Shown here: one piece after another, positions 55,612-64,000 of the stretch
How the letters are laid out: each line of letters opens with the position of its first letter
Position numbering within the stretch: the first letter of the stretch is position 1
Assembly: GCF_017313225.1 (NCBI RefSeq)
Contig: NZ_JAFLNE010000001.1
Span: forward strand, 186,001-250,000
Length of the DNA stretch: 64,000 nt
Direction of reading: 5' to 3'
Source of the DNA: Allomuricauda sp. CAU 1633
Lineage (GTDB): Bacteria; Bacteroidota; Bacteroidia; Flavobacteriales; Flavobacteriaceae
Notes under the pieces: model-generated
What the model was told of the DNA's origin: nothing
Seen by the model: the letters and a program-made list of their open reading frames with translations, nothing else
The model's database searches: none
Position numbers and translations under genes: made by a program

Positions 55612-56913
55612 ATGTCTAGAATCATACTTTCATTACTCTTTACCGCCTTAACCACGTTCTTTGGAGTTGCCCAAAGCGAACTCATCCACGCCTACCCGTC
55701 CAAATTAGGTTTTGATGAAGCGTTCATCCACCAAAAAGTGGATTCTATTATGAAAATAGGCATTGATAGTTTGGCTTTTCCAGGAGCGCAACTGTTGGTC
55801 GCCAAGAACGATACCGTTATTTTCCACAAAGCTTATGGTTTCCATACCTACGATAGCATCCAGCCTGTCGCTTTGAACGATTTGTATGACCTAGCCTCCG
55901 TCACCAAAGTCTTGGGGCCTTTACCTGCCCTGATGAAGTTGGTGGACGAGGGCAAACTTGATCTGGACAAGCCGTTCAGTTCCTATTGGAAACCATGGAG
56001 ACACCGAAAAGACAAAAAGGACCTGATACTAAGGGAAATTTTGGCGCACCAGGCGGGGTTGGCACCTTATATCGTGTTCATGCAAAAAGTGCTTCGGAAA
56101 AATGGAAAACTCAAAAAGCGTTTTGTTCATACAAAACAGGATGATAAATTTCAAGGACAGGTGTACGATAATCTTTTCATCAGCGATCGTTTTGAACGAA
56201 AAATGAACCGAATCATGAATCGGTCCAAAGTCTCGGATGAAAAGAAATATGTGTATTCGGGACTTACTTTCCTCATCTTTCCCAGTTTGATTGAACAACT
56301 TACGGAAACCGATTATCAAGCGTATCTGGATGAAAATTTCTATCACCCTTTAGGGTGTCACACCTTGGGGTATCTCCCCGAAGAAAACAATTACATAAAT
56401 GCCATTGTCCCCACCGAAGTGGATTCGCTTTTCCGAAAAACGCTGGTAAAGGGTTGGGTGCACGATGAAAATGCATCACTTAAGGGTGGTGTTTCCGGCA
56501 ATGCAGGTTTGTTCGGAACGGCAGATGACTTGGCCAAGGTGATGCTTTTCTATCAAAATTATGGGCAAGTGGATGGCAAACAGCTCATTTCTGCTAAAAT
56601 CGTAAAAGAGTTTACCGAAGTGCAATTCCCCGAAAATGAAAACCGGCGTGGATTGGGATTTGATAAGCCCTTGCTGAACAACGCAGAGCTTCCTTTGAAG
56701 GAAGCCTATCCCTCCCCACTGGCCAGTTCATCTAGTTTTGGTCATTCTGGTTTTACCGGAACCTTTGTTTGGGCCGATCCCGAGAACAAACTTGTCTTTA
56801 TCTTTCTTTCCAACCGAGTTTATCCTTCAAGGAACCACAGAAAACTGTATGATTTCAACATTAGAACGGCGTTGATGGATATTTTTTATAGAGCACAGAC
56901 AATCCCTGATTAA
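55612..56913 (+). CDS. Serine hydrolase, class C beta-lactamase family
   Basis: 433 residues with a Sec signal (MSRIILSLLFTALTTFFGVAQ). The SxxK catalytic motif is in LASVTKVLGP, the Tyr motif is VYSGLTF, and HSGFTG near the C-terminus replaces KTG, giving the usual penicillin-binding/class C esterase pattern. Substrates of this large group include esters, peptides and cell-wall precursors; resistance is not implied. ATG 55612 is preferred over TTG 55591, which overlaps GACCTTTG (7/8 of the -7 box, 18 nt upstream). Confidence 0.88.
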   Translation: MSRIILSLLFTALTTFFGVAQSELIHAYPSKLGFDEAFIHQKVDSIMKIGIDSLAFPGAQLLVAKNDTVIFHKAYGFHTYDSIQPVALNDLYDLASVTKVLGPLPALMKLVDEGKLDLDKPFSSYWKPWRHRKDKKDLILREILAHQAGLAPYIVFMQKVLRKNGKLKKRFVHTKQDDKFQGQVYDNLFISDRFERKMNRIMNRSKVSDEKKYVYSGLTFLIFPSLIEQLTETDYQAYLDENFYHPLGCHTLGYLPEENNYINAIVPTEVDSLFRKTLVKGWVHDENASLKGGVSGNAGLFGTADDLAKVMLFYQNYGQVDGKQLISAKIVKEFTEVQFPENENRRGLGFDKPLLNNAELPLKEAYPSPLASSSSFGHSGFTGTFVWADPENKLVFIFLSNRVYPSRNHRKLYDFNIRTALMDIFYRAQTIPD

Positions 56914-56930
56914 AATTGATTCCTATTCGC

Positions 56931-56938
56931 TATCTTGG
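56931..56938 (+). promoter_or_regulatory. Probable -7 box for the CNNM/CBS gene
   Basis: TATCTTGG, the same 7/8 variant as at 6939, 17 nt before the ATG at 56956. Confidence 0.4.
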
Positions 56939-56955
56939 TACTCAAGATCTAGCCT

Positions 56956-58077
56956 ATGGGACTTCTGCTGTTTTATGCCCTTATTTCCATTTTCTTTTCA
57001 TTTCTGTGCTCCATTTTGGAAGCCGTGCTGTTGAGTATTACCCCAACCTTTATTAACGTAAAAAAACAAGAGGGAAAGGACTATGGTGCCACTTTGGAAT
57101 CTTTAAAGAAGGATGTGGACAAACCCTTGATTGCCATCCTTACCCTCAATACAGTTGCCCATACCGTGGGAGCTATTCTGGTAGGGGTACAAGCTAAAGC
57201 TGCCTACGCTGAGCTTTATGGGTCCACACAACGCACTGTTTTAGGGTTTCAGCTGACGGAAGATGTAATGGTAGGAATTGTCTCTACCCTCATGACCATT
57301 TTGATTTTGGTCGCTTCTGAAATCATTCCCAAAACTATTGGCGCCACCTATTGGAAACAATTGGCCAATTTTACTGCTAAAGCGCTTACCATAATGGTTT
57401 TTGTTCTCAAATGGACGGGATTATTATGGTTGTTGCAGCTTTTCACCAAATTGATTGGAAAAAAAGGCCACCATGGTAGTGTGTTAAGCAGGGAAGATTT
57501 TACGGCGATGACCGATATTGCCCACGAAGAAGGTGTTTTTCAGGAATCCGAATCCAAGGTCATCAAGAACCTTTTAAAGTTTGATGAAATCCTGGCCAAA
57601 GATGTGATGACACCCAGAACCGTAATGAAAATTGCATCCGAAGATAAAAGTATTCATGATTTTTTTGAGACCAATCAACCGCTCAGGTTTTCCAGAATCC
57701 CGCTGTACAAAGACCGCATGGACAACATAACCGGTTTCTTTTTAAAGGATGAGCTTATGGAGGCCATTATCAACAAAAGAGGATCAGAGAAACTATCCAC
57801 TTTAAAGCGGGAAATACTCGTTTCCAACCGAAGTATTCCCATCCCAGAACTTTTTGAAAAGTTTGTAGAGAAGAGAGAGCAGGTTTCATTGGTGGTGGAT
57901 GAGTACGGTTCGGTAAGTGGCCTGGTAACCATGGAAGACGTTATTGAAACCTTGCTCGGTTTAGAGATTATGGATGAAAGCGACAACGTGGAAGACCTTC
58001 AAATGCTGGCCAGACAGAACTGGGAGACTCGGGCCAAGCGATTGGGAATTATTGAAGGTAAACGTAAACTAAAGTAG
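56956..58077 (+). CDS. CNNM/CBS-domain membrane protein (CorC/HlyC family)
   Basis: 373 residues. An N-terminal CNNM (DUF21) domain with about four helices (up to 170) contains ILEAVLLSITPTF and LVASEIIPKTIGATY; two CBS domains follow (about 205-330), with VMTPRTVMKIA and SLVVDEYGSVSGLVTMEDVIETL. The family is linked to Mg2+ or Co2+ efflux; HlyC hemolysin labels are historical. It shares one base with the GTG start of the next gene, indicating coupling with the Ogt gene. Confidence 0.9.
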   Translation: MGLLLFYALISIFFSFLCSILEAVLLSITPTFINVKKQEGKDYGATLESLKKDVDKPLIAILTLNTVAHTVGAILVGVQAKAAYAELYGSTQRTVLGFQLTEDVMVGIVSTLMTILILVASEIIPKTIGATYWKQLANFTAKALTIMVFVLKWTGLLWLLQLFTKLIGKKGHHGSVLSREDFTAMTDIAHEEGVFQESESKVIKNLLKFDEILAKDVMTPRTVMKIASEDKSIHDFFETNQPLRFSRIPLYKDRMDNITGFFLKDELMEAIINKRGSEKLSTLKREILVSNRSIPIPELFEKFVEKREQVSLVVDEYGSVSGLVTMEDVIETLLGLEIMDESDNVEDLQMLARQNWETRAKRLGIIEGKRKLK

Positions 58078-58547
58078 TGGAAATTGCTTATTTACAAACA
58101 CCTATAGGTTTAGCAGAGTTTCATGGCGATGAAGATGGACTTGCCTCAGTATCCGTATTGGATGAAATAAAACCTATTGGTATAGTTCCTGAAGTTTTGG
58201 AGGATGCCGTCTATCAATTTCGAGAATATTTTGAAGGTACCCGCCAACTATTCGACCTTAAACTCAACCCCACTGGAACCGATTTTCAAAAAAGGGTTTG
58301 GGAAGCCCTTCTAGAAATTCCTTTTGGAAAAACCATTTCTTATTTAGAACTTTCCAAACAACTGGGCGATGTAAAGGCCATACGTGCAGTAGCCTCGGCC
58401 AATGGTAAAAATCCGCTCTGGATCGTGGTTCCCTGTCATCGTGTTATAGGGAGCAACGGAGACCTCACTGGATATGCAGGTGGACTGCATAGAAAAAAAT
58501 GGTTGTTGGAACATGAGAGTCCTGCCAAGCAGACGACGCTCTTTTAA
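58077..58547 (+). CDS. ogt: Methylated-DNA--protein-cysteine methyltransferase
   Basis: 156 residues. The alkyl-acceptor cysteine is in IVVPCHRVIGSNG, and the DNA-binding wing is preceded by FQKRVWEALLEIPFGKTISY; an N-terminal RNase-H-like domain completes the Ogt architecture. It repairs O6-alkylguanine by self-alkylation. The start is GTG at 58077, overlapping the upstream stop by one base. The 3'-5' exonuclease gene starts 9 nt downstream, suggesting a small repair-related operon. Confidence 0.93.
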   Translation: MEIAYLQTPIGLAEFHGDEDGLASVSVLDEIKPIGIVPEVLEDAVYQFREYFEGTRQLFDLKLNPTGTDFQKRVWEALLEIPFGKTISYLELSKQLGDVKAIRAVASANGKNPLWIVVPCHRVIGSNGDLTGYAGGLHRKKWLLEHESPAKQTTLF

Positions 58548-58556
58548 TATTTTACC

Positions 58557-59270
58557 ATGCTTTACAAACTTAACCTGGAACATATCCTATTTTTGGATAT
58601 AGAAACCGTACCCCAAAAACCAAGTTTCACTGATTTGGATGAAGTTGCCCAAACCCTTTGGGAGCAAAAATCCCAGTATCAGCGCAAAGAAGAGTTTACC
58701 GCCGAAGAGTTTTACGAACGTGCCGGAATTTGGGCGGAATTCGGAAAAATTATTTGTATTTCTGTGGGCTATTTTACACACAAAGGCGATGTCCGCAGTT
58801 TTAGGGTCACCTCCTTTCATGGAGGCGAAACTCAAATCCTGACTCAATTTAAGCAGCTACTGAAAGACCATTTTAGTCAGGCCAAGCATCTACTTTGTGC
58901 GCATAATGGTAAGGAGTTCGACTTTCCCTACATCGCCCGAAGAATGGTCATCAATGGCATCAATCTGCCCTACAAATTGGACCTTTTTGGGAAAAAGCCG
59001 TGGGAAGTCCCCCATCTGGACACCATGGAACTCTGGAAATTTGGGGACTACAAACACTATACGTCCCTGAAACTCTTGGCACATGTGTTGGGCATTCCAT
59101 CCCCCAAGGAAGATATGGACGGCAGTATGGTAAAGGATGTATACTATGAGGAAAAAGACTTAGACCGAATCATTTCGTATTGCGAATTGGATGTGGTGAC
59201 CACGGCTCAAGTTTTTCTTCGCATGCGTAATGAGGAGTTACTATCGGATGAAGAGATTAAGAAGATTTGA
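58557..59270 (+). CDS. Predicted 3'-5' exonuclease (PolB-like)
   Basis: 237 residues of the DnaQ/DEDD superfamily, COG3298-like. Acidic residues in FLDIETVPQKPS (D, E), CAHNGKEFDFPYIARRM (D) and YCELDVVTTAQVFLRM (D) give the four metal-binding positions. It could act in DNA repair or RNA processing. It follows the Ogt gene by 9 nt in the same direction. No polymerase domain is present. Confidence 0.88.
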   Translation: MLYKLNLEHILFLDIETVPQKPSFTDLDEVAQTLWEQKSQYQRKEEFTAEEFYERAGIWAEFGKIICISVGYFTHKGDVRSFRVTSFHGGETQILTQFKQLLKDHFSQAKHLLCAHNGKEFDFPYIARRMVINGINLPYKLDLFGKKPWEVPHLDTMELWKFGDYKHYTSLKLLAHVLGIPSPKEDMDGSMVKDVYYEEKDLDRIISYCELDVVTTAQVFLRMRNEELLSDEEIKKI

Positions 59271-59307
59271 TTTTTGGTGAAAGGCAAAGGGTGAGATGTT
59301 TGACACG

Positions 59308-59326
59308 CCTGCCTGCGGCAGGCAGG
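59308..59326. repeat. Perfect GC-rich palindrome (REP-like)
   Basis: CCTGCCTGC (59308-59316), a single G, and GCAGGCAGG (59318-59326) form a 19-bp perfect palindrome in the gap between two convergent genes. Such palindromes are commonly dispersed in Bacteroidota and could also act as a bidirectional terminator. Confidence 0.6.
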
Positions 59327-59370
59327 AATTTCACAAATGAACTCGAATATTTTTATCTGAAATCCTGTCT

Positions 59371-59403
59371 CTTGATTCTTGAGCTTGCACTTGAAACTTG
59401 AAC
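59371..59403. repeat. CTTGA-word short tandem repeat
   Basis: Five units of 6-7 nt, CTTGATT, CTTGAG, CTTGCA, CTTGAAA, CTTGAAC, in tandem, using the same word family as the tract at 16952-16983. It lies just before the convergent end of the S8 protease gene. Confidence 0.55.
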
Positions 59404-59408
59404 TTCTA

Positions 59409-61604
59409 TCAATTCTTATAAAACTTCGTGCTTCTGGCTCCCCCGTGGTCCTGTACCAACAACACATACAGCCCGGAAGCAAGGGAAGAAACATTAATGG
59501 CCTCCTCTACCTTTCCTTTTTTAATCACATTACCTGAAGTAGTAACAATGGAGTACTGCGCATCTGGGGATAATTGGGCCTGAACCGACAAATAGTTCAC
59601 CGCTGGATTGGGATAAACCGCCACTTGAAAGTCTTGGGAATAGCTTAACGGTTCGTATTCCAAAGCTTCGGTGTCCTTCCCATTGAACTCAAACTGAAAC
59701 ACATCTGAAAATTCAGATACGGCATTCTCGGTGCAGATGGAACGGACTTGTACTTCGTACACGTTGCCTACTTCCAAATTGGAAAGCTCAAAACTGTTTT
59801 CCCATATCAATTCACTGTTCCAAGCATTGGCATCCACTGCTTTATATTGAATCTCGAAAAGTGTTTCTTGGGCTTCTGACCAGCTTATAGTAGAATTTTC
59901 ATTGGTTGAAGCCACCAATTCCACATCCGAAGGAATTGCAATGGAACATTCGGAAATCTGAGCACCTGAAACAATCAGGGAAAAATCCTGAAAACCATTC
60001 GTCAAGCTTCCCTTGTGTGAAATGGTGATGGTATATTGTCCACGTGCATTATCAATTTCAACCCGTTCATAAGGGTCTACAGCGTTGTCTCCACGAGTTG
60101 CAGCATCGGTAGCCCTTGCTGGATTTAATTTCCAAGGAAAAAAGGTCTCTCCAGACTTGGTAATCCTAATATCCAAATCGTTCATCAAGGCGGGGGTTGT
60201 GCCGTTCATCTCTCCTCTGTTGATGTATTCTCCCTCTGGGTCAGTCCAAGACAAAGAGGCCACTAGTGGTTCAGAACCATTGGCTACCACCGTAAATGAA
60301 ACCGTTTCACCATCTGCCAAACTTTCTTCGTTAACAATTGTAGTGTATTCCTTATTTTGAAGTACCTCAGCGGCAGCTTTGGCATTCATTACACCCCATC
60401 CCATTTTATAATCTGGGCCTTGGGCATCAACATCATCAGCAGTGTGCAGTGCCAATCCTTTAAGTGTAGCTGCTTTCATATAGGACCCAAAAAGTTCTTC
60501 ATGGTATTGTTGCAACAACAAAAGTGATCCTGTAACACCGGGTGCAGCCATGGAAGTTCCTGATGAAGTTTGATAGCTTGTGTTATTTTCTGAGCTTGTG
60601 GAAAGAATATTGGAGCCATCGCCGGCCAAATCGGGTTTAATACGACCATCATCCATTGGTCCGAAGCTACTATATCCGGCCACTTTAGCCTCCTTCAATT
60701 CGCCTTTATTTCCAATCTCCGTATTCGCTCCAGCAATGGTCAATCCATTTTTGGTCGTGGTGAAACCCAACAACAAATCGAAACCATCCGCTGTTTTGCC
60801 AAAATTTGGGGTTGCATTGTCATAGGATTTTTGATTGTTCCCAGCAGCGGTCACCATCAAATAATAAGGTGCGTTGTACATAATTCGGTCCCAATCTTGT
60901 GCTACTTTAATGTAAGCCCCAAAATACCAATCGGGCACACGGTCCGACAAAATTCCGTAGGAATGATTGCTTAATAATAGCCCATTCGCCGCTGCTTCTG
61001 CCACCTCAATTTTGTCCCGGGTCCAATCATGGGTTAAAGCTCTTGCTCCATATGCTACGCCCTTGGCACTAGCCTGAATTCCTGAAGAAATCAGGTTGCC
61101 CGTTACCAACGTTGCGTGCAGACTAATTTCATCCGTATGGTCTGCATTTGTGGCGCGGGAATCAAATTCCTGATGGGTTGGTAGTGCGGCTCCGGCATCC
61201 CAAACACCTACTTCCATACCTGCTCCGTTCAACCCTAAGTTTAAGAGTCCATCTGCATAAAGCGTATGCGCTCGGGCGGTCTGTGTGGAAGGGTCATTAA
61301 GGGTAGTATAAAAAAGAGGAGTGCCATCGGTTCCGATGTCTTTCAATTCAATTTGTGAGCCATTACTGGATTTTTCAGATTTGTTCCAGCCATTGGACTT
61401 GAGAAGTTGTTGTATTCTTTCATTTTTAGTTTGATGCTCCTCTTCCATTTCAGAAATAATGGAAGCCATTTTACCTTGATTGTAAACAGACTTAATATGT
61501 TCCTTAGCACTTTTGGATTGACCAATTGCTGAACACATGCCCAAAACTGCAAAAAAAATGGAGAAGATTACTGCCTTAGCCCCTGTAGGAAATCTGTAGT
61601 CCAT
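59409..61604 (-). CDS. S8 family serine peptidase with T9SS sorting domain
   Basis: 731 residues with a Sec signal (about 1-29) and a propeptide to about 95. The subtilisin triad is D136 (VGVWDAGA), H163 (SLHATLVTGNL) and S351 (SSGTSMAAPGVTG), with the oxyanion Asn near TAAGNN. A beta domain and an Fn3-like segment (about 560-650) precede a C-terminal T9SS sorting domain with VAVYPNPAVNYLSV. It is therefore probably secreted to or anchored on the cell surface. A minus-strand TATATTCG (61631-61638) and a near-perfect palindrome upstream mark the promoter region. Confidence 0.92.
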   Translation of the reverse strand: MDYRFPTGAKAVIFSIFFAVLGMCSAIGQSKSAKEHIKSVYNQGKMASIISEMEEEHQTKNERIQQLLKSNGWNKSEKSSNGSQIELKDIGTDGTPLFYTTLNDPSTQTARAHTLYADGLLNLGLNGAGMEVGVWDAGAALPTHQEFDSRATNADHTDEISLHATLVTGNLISSGIQASAKGVAYGARALTHDWTRDKIEVAEAAANGLLLSNHSYGILSDRVPDWYFGAYIKVAQDWDRIMYNAPYYLMVTAAGNNQKSYDNATPNFGKTADGFDLLLGFTTTKNGLTIAGANTEIGNKGELKEAKVAGYSSFGPMDDGRIKPDLAGDGSNILSTSSENNTSYQTSSGTSMAAPGVTGSLLLLQQYHEELFGSYMKAATLKGLALHTADDVDAQGPDYKMGWGVMNAKAAAEVLQNKEYTTIVNEESLADGETVSFTVVANGSEPLVASLSWTDPEGEYINRGEMNGTTPALMNDLDIRITKSGETFFPWKLNPARATDAATRGDNAVDPYERVEIDNARGQYTITISHKGSLTNGFQDFSLIVSGAQISECSIAIPSDVELVASTNENSTISWSEAQETLFEIQYKAVDANAWNSELIWENSFELSNLEVGNVYEVQVRSICTENAVSEFSDVFQFEFNGKDTEALEYEPLSYSQDFQVAVYPNPAVNYLSVQAQLSPDAQYSIVTTSGNVIKKGKVEEAINVSSLASGLYVLLVQDHGGARSTKFYKN

Positions 61605-61630
61605 AGTAAGTTTAGGTAAGATTTGGACTA

Positions 61631-61638
61631 CGAATATA
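61631..61638 (-). promoter_or_regulatory. Probable -7 box for the S8 peptidase gene
   Basis: TATATTCG on the minus strand, 7/8 of TAnnTTTG and identical to the box at 8436, 26 nt before the ATG. Confidence 0.35.
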
Positions 61639-61656
61639 TTTCTAGAGCCTTATAGT

Positions 61657-61682
61657 ATCGATAAAACCATGGTTTTTTCGAT
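61657..61682. promoter_or_regulatory. 26-bp near-perfect palindrome upstream of the S8 peptidase
   Basis: ATCGATAAAACC-AT-GGTTTTTTCGAT, with 11 of 12 positions complementary between the arms (the exception is 62/77). It sits at about -25 to -50 relative to the predicted transcript start, so it could be a binding site for a dimeric regulator. It could also be a weak terminator for the M14 transcript that ends at 61789. Confidence 0.45.
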
Positions 61683-61788
61683 GAAATGCACGCTCCTTTT
61701 CCTAAACCTGTTGTGAAAATTAACTTTTCTGTGGTGTGGTATTTTTCTTTCTTGTGTTTTGTTGATTTCTTTCAAAAAAGCAATCGCA

Positions 61789-64000
61789 CTAGTTTGATGA
61801 TTTCTTATCCTCAGACTTGGGAGTTGATTCAATAATTTTCCACTTTTCATCAGACTCCGGATTGGCCTTCGCTACTCCATTGGTATACAACAGCGCGTTG
61901 AACAAGGTTCTATACGTTCCCATGGGTTGACCACGCCATTGGGGTTGGTACCCAAACAGCAAAACGCGACCATTCCCATGTTTAACATCCAATGCAGTGG
62001 ACTTACCATTCATGTACTCCTCACCTACAAGATATCCAGACATAAGAGGTGATCCCTTCTCCTGATATTTAGCCAAAACCTCTCCTTCAAACTCCTCAAG
62101 TGTACTAAAAATAGGGCTGTCATAAACAAATATACTGGCATCCTTTTGCATACCTGCCATAACCGGATGGGTTGGATTGGTCGCTACCTGAACAATGGAG
62201 CCACCTGTAAAGAATTTGGCTCGGTCTACTTTATCTACAACATTCTTAACTGGCAAGTGAAGTGCCTCAATGGCAAAGTTTGAACTTCTGTTCAAAGCGA
62301 TCAGGGTTCCGCCTTGTTCCACAAAGGCATTCAGGTTCCGTATTCCTTGAGTCCCCAATCCCCCTGTGTATTGTGGTGGAGCGCTTCCTGGTTGAATCCC
62401 ATTTTCAATAGTCCCTGGCCTATCCGAAGCCATGACGATAACATCAAAGCGGTCCTTTAAATTCCCGGTCATAAAATCAGAATCACGGATACTGGTATAT
62501 GGAATCCCAAAGTTATCCAATAGCCATCGCGTCCAACCCATATCCATGCTTGCCGTCCAAGGTCGGTACACTGCAATTCTGGATTTCACCTGAGCTGATC
62601 CAGACCCAGAGCCTAAAACCCCATTGATGGCAAAATCATTAACCCAGCTTTGCATTTCAGTACGACTAGCTCCCCTCACTCCATATTTTCTTGTTTTTGC
62701 ATCATAGTAAATGGGTAACCCTTTGGTCATGGCTTCTCCGAGCACTCGAAAACTATTGTTTTCTGCCGGGTCCAACCACAAGGTATTACCACTACCCCGA
62801 AGTGTTCCGGGCAACGGCTTGATTCCGGCTGCGACCTTATCCGTATCAAATCCGGCTCCGGGTGCAAAGTCAAATTTGTTCAAATCTTCGGTTTCATCAT
62901 CAGTGGTGGTCAAAGCGGTGCCTTCCACGGGATTTAAAGCGGCTTTAAATTCTTCGGATAGCGGAACCATCCCGGTCACCACATCAACCTCCATCTGAAA
63001 AGGCAAGGTCCAACCGGCTGCATCATACGGTTGCTCTAGCGGCCCATCAGGAGATTCCCGAAGGTCTGGATACACCTGCACATCCAATACCTGTCGAATC
63101 ATTTCCGCAAATTCTTGATCCATCGGTATCACCCATGTCCCCTTTGGATAGGTTACCCCAGAATATTCCATGGATTTTTCCAATTGGGAAATTTGAGCTC
63201 CGTTGAAGGCCAATCGTTTCAGCAACTCCACAGGACGGACAGGGTCTCGTTGCTTTTGAGGGATAATGTAGGCAAATGGAGGCTCTTTGCGGTACTTTTC
63301 AATAGCGGTAATCGCGGATTGATACTTATTAAAAAGCAATGTCTCTTTATATTTGGCCGAATAATCCAAAACAGCAATGGATGCTGTTTGCATGTATTGC
63401 ATGGCATCCCTCAATCGCCACCAACCTCCTTTCCAGGGGCTGTTGTAGAGGGATTCCACCCTGAAATCCTTACGCTCTTCAGGAAAATCCTGAATGGTAT
63501 AAAAATAAGGTGTGGCATATCTATACAAAGCTGTTTCAGTCCAAAATGCGGGGATATTCTGCATCACGGGCAGATAATCAATATACCCAGGGTACCAAGC
63601 ATCAAAGCCTTTACCCATATGAACAGCTCCCGGTAAACCTTCGGTTTCCAGTTCTTGTGCCATTGCCATGCCAATCATATTCACTTCCCTAGCCACAATA
63701 GGTGGGGATTGGGGAGCAATTGGTTCGGCAAACGGGGGTAACCAAATTCGAGTGGGAAAGGGTGAGGATTGATGGTGCACATGGATGACGTTGGGCTCCC
63801 ACTCGCGCCATGTTCTACCCACTACCCTTGATTCCAACATATTGAGCATGTACGCATCCCGGTTATTGTCGTGCCCCACATATTTTTGATAAAGCCAAGG
63901 CGTCCGGGCTGTTTCATAAGGCGTTCCTACATTGGACATGTACCAATTGGCAATGATGTTCTGTCCATCAGGGTTGAGCGATGGCCAAAGCACCAAGATT
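61789..64000 (-). CDS. M14 zinc carboxypeptidase with C-terminal amidotransferase-like domain, 5' end cut off
   Basis: About 736 residues are visible; the gene continues beyond the right edge. The N-terminal visible part has SLNPDGQNII and GHDNNRDAYML, a His in VIHVHHQSSPFP and the Glu in FWTETALYRYATPYF, all from the M14 family's second half; the HxxE zinc ligands are off the window. The C-terminal third (about 490-720) looks like a glutamine-amidotransferase-type fold (FVEQGGTLIALNRSSNFA and GRVLLFGYQPQWRG). Such fusions are known in Bacteroidota. It is probably secreted, but its signal is outside the window. Confidence 0.87.
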   Translation of the reverse strand, partial: ILVLWPSLNPDGQNIIANWYMSNVGTPYETARTPWLYQKYVGHDNNRDAYMLNMLESRVVGRTWREWEPNVIHVHHQSSPFPTRIWLPPFAEPIAPQSPPIVAREVNMIGMAMAQELETEGLPGAVHMGKGFDAWYPGYIDYLPVMQNIPAFWTETALYRYATPYFYTIQDFPEERKDFRVESLYNSPWKGGWWRLRDAMQYMQTASIAVLDYSAKYKETLLFNKYQSAITAIEKYRKEPPFAYIIPQKQRDPVRPVELLKRLAFNGAQISQLEKSMEYSGVTYPKGTWVIPMDQEFAEMIRQVLDVQVYPDLRESPDGPLEQPYDAAGWTLPFQMEVDVVTGMVPLSEEFKAALNPVEGTALTTTDDETEDLNKFDFAPGAGFDTDKVAAGIKPLPGTLRGSGNTLWLDPAENNSFRVLGEAMTKGLPIYYDAKTRKYGVRGASRTEMQSWVNDFAINGVLGSGSGSAQVKSRIAVYRPWTASMDMGWTRWLLDNFGIPYTSIRDSDFMTGNLKDRFDVIVMASDRPGTIENGIQPGSAPPQYTGGLGTQGIRNLNAFVEQGGTLIALNRSSNFAIEALHLPVKNVVDKVDRAKFFTGGSIVQVATNPTHPVMAGMQKDASIFVYDSPIFSTLEEFEGEVLAKYQEKGSPLMSGYLVGEEYMNGKSTALDVKHGNGRVLLFGYQPQWRGQPMGTYRTLFNALLYTNGVAKANPESDEKWKIIESTPKSEDKKSSN

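Noticed and set aside
1-64000. Prophage, genomic island or defence cluster
   Set aside because: No integrase, terminase, restriction, Cas or toxin gene was recognised, and gene density and style are uniform.

Overview
The window is chromosomal DNA from a member of the Bacteroidota, most likely a marine Flavobacteriaceae. The lines of evidence are: promoter -7 boxes of the form TAnnTTTG, lying mostly 16-23 nt upstream of start codons, instead of E. coli-type -10 boxes; few Shine-Dalgarno sites; type IX secretion (T9SS) C-terminal sorting domains on two large secreted proteins; many lipoproteins; a BrxA/BrxB bacilliredoxin with a CGC motif; and dispersed TGTCATnCTGA repeats typical of this phylum. 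Genes are densely packed. The longest gene-free stretch is 11597-11865 (269 bp), so no gap exceeds 300 bp. I saw no tRNA, rRNA, CRISPR array, transposase, integrase or phage gene.

Layout. 1-5.4 kb: DUF3109 protein (cut by the left edge), MarC-type membrane protein with a small membrane partner, S41 protease, dCMP deaminase, HupE/UreJ protein, TerB-DnaJ protein, bacilliredoxin. 5.5-9.9 kb: PlsC acyltransferase coupled to an HD hydrolase, a Tat-exported Gfo/Idh/MocA oxidoreductase and a vanadium-haloperoxidase-type lipoprotein. 9.9-17.5 kb, mostly minus strand: ECF sigma factor with a DGPF/YCII partner, radical SAM protein, unknown secreted protein, crotonase, NtrY-like histidine kinase, HemJ-like protein. 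17.5-26.7 kb: two tandem ~1040-residue Asp-box propeller proteins, then a plus-strand operon of DUF1080 lipoprotein, Gfo/Idh/MocA oxidoreductase and DinB protein. 26.7-37.2 kb: small secreted and lipoproteins (DUF2891, NTF2-like, SMP-30-like, PD40, lactonase), an SPFH-GYF/zinc-ribbon pair split by a dispersed repeat, a LytTR regulator and a TPR protein. 37.3-50.7 kb: MATE pump with ferrochelatase, MscS channel with DUF1460 protein, AraC regulator with ThuA protein, and the operon hemA-hemC-hemD-hemE-orf-hemF-phzF-hemB ending in a clear terminator. 50.8-64 kb: a 1331-residue PKD/BspA-like T9SS protein with a coupled lipoprotein, serine hydrolase, CNNM/CBS protein, Ogt methyltransferase, 3'-5' exonuclease, a T9SS subtilase and an M14 carboxypeptidase cut by the right edge.

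How it works together. The clearest pathway is heme synthesis: HemA, B, C, D, E, F and H plus a HemJ-like oxidase are all in the window, with only hemL missing. An AraC regulator is transcribed divergently from hemA, and a perfect 8-5-8 inverted repeat lies between them. The oxidoreductases, DUF1080, ThuA, SMP-30 and lactonase genes suggest extracytoplasmic processing of oxidised sugars, but this is inferred from families only.

The most interesting non-coding signals are the hemA/AraC inverted repeat, five intergenic arrays with a 6-7 nt period but different words, and a MITE-like repeat that abuts the TTG start of the zinc-ribbon gene.
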